64,000 nt of DNA, from NCBI GenBank assembly GCA_043421945.1, contig JBHOGO010000014.1:12464-76463 (forward strand). Reading direction: 5' to 3'. The stretch is from Thaumasiovibrio sp043421945 (GTDB lineage: Bacteria > Pseudomonadota > Gammaproteobacteria > Enterobacterales > Vibrionaceae). The notes under the pieces are model-generated. The model did no database searches. It was given only the letters and a program-made list of their open reading frames with translations, and had not been told where the DNA came from. The position numbers were made by a program, and so were the translations under genes. Position 1 is the stretch's first letter. Each line of letters starts with the position of its first letter. Positions 62,505 through 64,000 of this stretch are shown here, piece after piece.

Positions 62505-63407
62505 ATGACAGAAGCTATAAAACAGCCGTTCAACCCTGAATACTGGGAGCCTGTCCCAGGCTTTGATTTTGAAGATATTACTTACCATCGTTGCAAAGAG
62601 CATGGCACTGTGCGAGTGGCTTTTAATCGCCCGGAGTGCCTGAATGCGTTTCGACCTAAAACGGTTGATGAGCTTTATACCGCACTGGATCATGCTCGAC
62701 AGTGGCCTGATGTAGGTTGCGTGTTGATTACCGGCAATGGGCCTTCAAAGAAAGGACAGTGGTCATTTTCTTCTGGTGGCGATCAACGTATTCGTGGAAA
62801 AGACGGGTATAAGTATGAAGGTGAAGAGGCGGGAAGCGCAGATGTCGCAAGAATGGGGCGCCTTCATATTCTAGAAGTTCAACGTCTTATTCGTTTCATG
62901 CCGAAAGTTGTTATCGCAGTTGTTCCTGGCTGGGCGGTTGGCGGGGGCCATAGTCTTCATGTTGTTTGTGATCTAACACTGGCATCAAAAGAACATGCGG
63001 TATTTAAGCAAACGGATCCTGATGTCGCCTCATTTGACTCTGGTTATGGCAGTGCATACTTAGCTAAGATGATCGGACAAAAACGTGCCCGAGAAATCTT
63101 CTTTTGTGGATTTAACTATAATGCGCAAGAAGCATTTGAAATGGGAATGGTTAATAAAGTCATTCCTCATGATGAATTAGAAGATGAAGCTCTACGCTGG
63201 GCCAAAGAAATAAACAGTAAGTCTCCAACAGCGATGAGAATGCTTAAGTATGGCTTCAACCTACCAGATGACGGTCTGGTTGGTCAGCAGTTGTTTGCTG
63301 GTGAGGCGACACGGTTAGCTTATGGAACAGAAGAAGCTCAAGAGGGGCGTGACGCGTTTCTAGAAAAGAGAGCCCGAGATTTCTCGGCGTTCCCTTGGCA
63401 TTACTAA
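62505..63407 (+). CDS. menB: 1,4-dihydroxy-2-naphthoyl-CoA synthase-like crotonase (type II MenB)
   Basis: Crotonase-fold enzyme of 300 residues resembling MenB, which closes the naphthoquinone ring in menaquinone synthesis. Motifs: FNRPECLNAFRPKTVDEL, FSSGGDQRIRG, PGWAVGGGHSLH (oxyanion hole) and the segment FKQTDPDVASFDSGYGSAYLAK. The Asp in QTD replaces the bicarbonate-binding Gly of E. coli-type MenB and matches the type II enzymes of actinobacteria; the C-terminus (DDGLVGQQLFAGEATRLAY) is also very close to the mycobacterial form. No other men gene is near. Gene symbol is by similarity; it could be another crotonase. Confidence 0.82.
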   Translation: MTEAIKQPFNPEYWEPVPGFDFEDITYHRCKEHGTVRVAFNRPECLNAFRPKTVDELYTALDHARQWPDVGCVLITGNGPSKKGQWSFSSGGDQRIRGKDGYKYEGEEAGSADVARMGRLHILEVQRLIRFMPKVVIAVVPGWAVGGGHSLHVVCDLTLASKEHAVFKQTDPDVASFDSGYGSAYLAKMIGQKRAREIFFCGFNYNAQEAFEMGMVNKVIPHDELEDEALRWAKEINSKSPTAMRMLKYGFNLPDDGLVGQQLFAGEATRLAYGTEEAQEGRDAFLEKRARDFSAFPWHY

Positions 63408-63450
63408 TGCTTGTGACCTGACTAAGTCGTTAAGTATAGAGCTTCGTAAT

Positions 63451-63487
63451 AAATAGAAAGCCCGGTTTTTCGGGCTTTTTCTATTTA
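63451..63487 (+). terminator. Terminator after menB-like gene
   Basis: AAATAGAAAGCCCG, loop GTTTTT, CGGGCTTTTTCTATTT, with a T run in the stem. Confidence 0.85.
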
Positions 63488-63573
63488 TAAAGCTTATTTA
63501 GTTTGAATTAGCATCAGTTTGTTTGATTACTGAACGCTTGAATGGTTTTGTCATAAAAAGTGCAAATTAGGGG

Positions 63574-63601
63574 TTGCCAGCGTGACGGAAGTCTCTATAA
63601 T
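63574..63601 (+). promoter_or_regulatory. rRNA operon promoter P1
   Basis: TTGCCA (63574-63579), 16-base spacer, TATAAT (63596-63601), followed by a GC-rich discriminator (GCCGCCTC), the hallmark of stringently controlled rrn promoters. Confidence 0.8.
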
Positions 63602-63731
63602 GCCGCCTCACTGACACGGAGCGCAGCGCTGAAAAGCCTAATCGGTTTTGAAGAGAAACGTTGAAGCATCGCAGTTCAGTCCTCGAAAGAGGGGCGTCAA
63701 AAAGTGGTTTTGAAAAACTTAAAATTACTTG

Positions 63732-63759
63732 TTGACACCAAATCAGGAAAGCGTATTAT
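63732..63759 (+). promoter_or_regulatory. rRNA operon promoter P2
   Basis: TTGACA (63732-63737), 16-base spacer, TATTAT (63754-63759), then a GC-rich discriminator (ACGCCTCCC). 158 bases after P1, in front of the boxA leader. Confidence 0.85.
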
Positions 63760-63809
63760 ACGCCTCCCGACACGATAACGGCTTCAAGCGTAAGTGGTTA
63801 TCAAGTCAA

Positions 63810-64000
63810 TGTTCTTTAACAATATGACCATGCAATCTGTGTGGGCACTCGTTGAATAGATAGTCAAAAAGATTTATCAATGATACTAGTGACCAATACA
63901 AATACTAAGTTTACTTAATATTTGGCACAGTCAATTCGTTTATCACTTCGGTGATGAACAACAGTATTCGTTGAGCCGGTCGAAAGACCAAAAAAATTCT
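63810..64000 (+). other. Leader of a ribosomal RNA operon with boxA, 16S gene just outside
   Basis: The boxA-like TGTTCTTTAACA (63810-63821) with following AATCTGTGTGGGCACTCG is the conserved antitermination leader and RNase III region of Vibrionaceae/enterobacterial rrn operons. The window stops before the 16S 5' end, so no rRNA itself is present. Confidence 0.85.

Noticed and set aside
1..64000. Mobile elements, CRISPR arrays, tRNA genes, toxin-antitoxin pairs
   Set aside because: Looked for transposase-like frames, regularly spaced repeats, cloverleaf-like sequences and paired small genes; none found.

Overview
The window is a stretch of chromosome from a gammaproteobacterium, almost certainly a member of the Vibrionaceae. 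This rests on protein content and gene neighbourhoods: tamA-tamB-ytfP-ppa-fbp-mpl, a TAXI-type TRAP transporter beside argR/mdh, a PIN-PhoH protein and the MJ1255/VC2487 family glycosyltransferase. The genus cannot be resolved by eye. Coding density is high and most genes are housekeeping. I saw no insertion sequence, prophage, CRISPR array or tRNA gene. The right edge runs into the promoter and leader of a ribosomal RNA operon whose 16S gene lies just outside.

Layout. 1-10.5 kb: msrA (cut by the left edge) divergent from tamA-tamB-ytfP, then ppa and fbp, and mpl-ubiX. 10.5-14.7 kb: a universal stress protein, a fused TRAP permease and its TAXI binding protein. 14.9-22.2 kb: argR/mdh, ispB/rplU-rpmA-obgE, yjjP-yjjB and folA. 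22.2-31.8 kb: a chemoreceptor, the run lptD-surA-pdxA-rsmA-apaG-apaH on the minus strand, and divergent djlA. 31.8-38 kb: a D-2-hydroxyacid dehydrogenase, rapA and a PIN-PhoH ATPase. 38-42 kb: thiB-thiP-thiQ behind a TPP riboswitch. 42-48.1 kb: a DUF547 lipo/secreted-type protein and leuL-leuA-leuB-leuC-leuD with an attenuator. 48.4-53.4 kb: a cation/proton antiporter with a tiny membrane-peptide gene, a PAP2 phosphatase-glycosyltransferase pair, and leuO. 53.7-59.7 kb: an acyl-CoA ligase, ilvI-ilvH and a pyruvate kinase. 60-64 kb: a small ribbon-helix-helix-like protein, a second chemoreceptor, an unusual MenB-type enzyme and the rrn promoters.

The order and strands of folA-apaH-apaG-rsmA-pdxA-surA-lptD-djlA-rapA-thiQPB-leuDCBA-leuO-ilvIH match what I recall of the first two minutes of the Escherichia coli map. 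The backbone is therefore ancestral, and the genes lying between those anchors are the lineage-specific part. The most interesting points are regulatory or small: candidate Pho boxes before phoH and before the PAP2-glycosyltransferase operon (a possible phosphate-starvation glycolipid module), a 24-residue membrane peptide overlapping the antiporter gene, a compact leucine attenuator, a TTG-started thiB behind a TPP riboswitch, several strong unexplained inverted repeats (before obgE, before pykF, after folA), and an orphan actinobacterial-type (type II) MenB. All functional names are by recognition of sequence motifs and family resemblance; no search was run.
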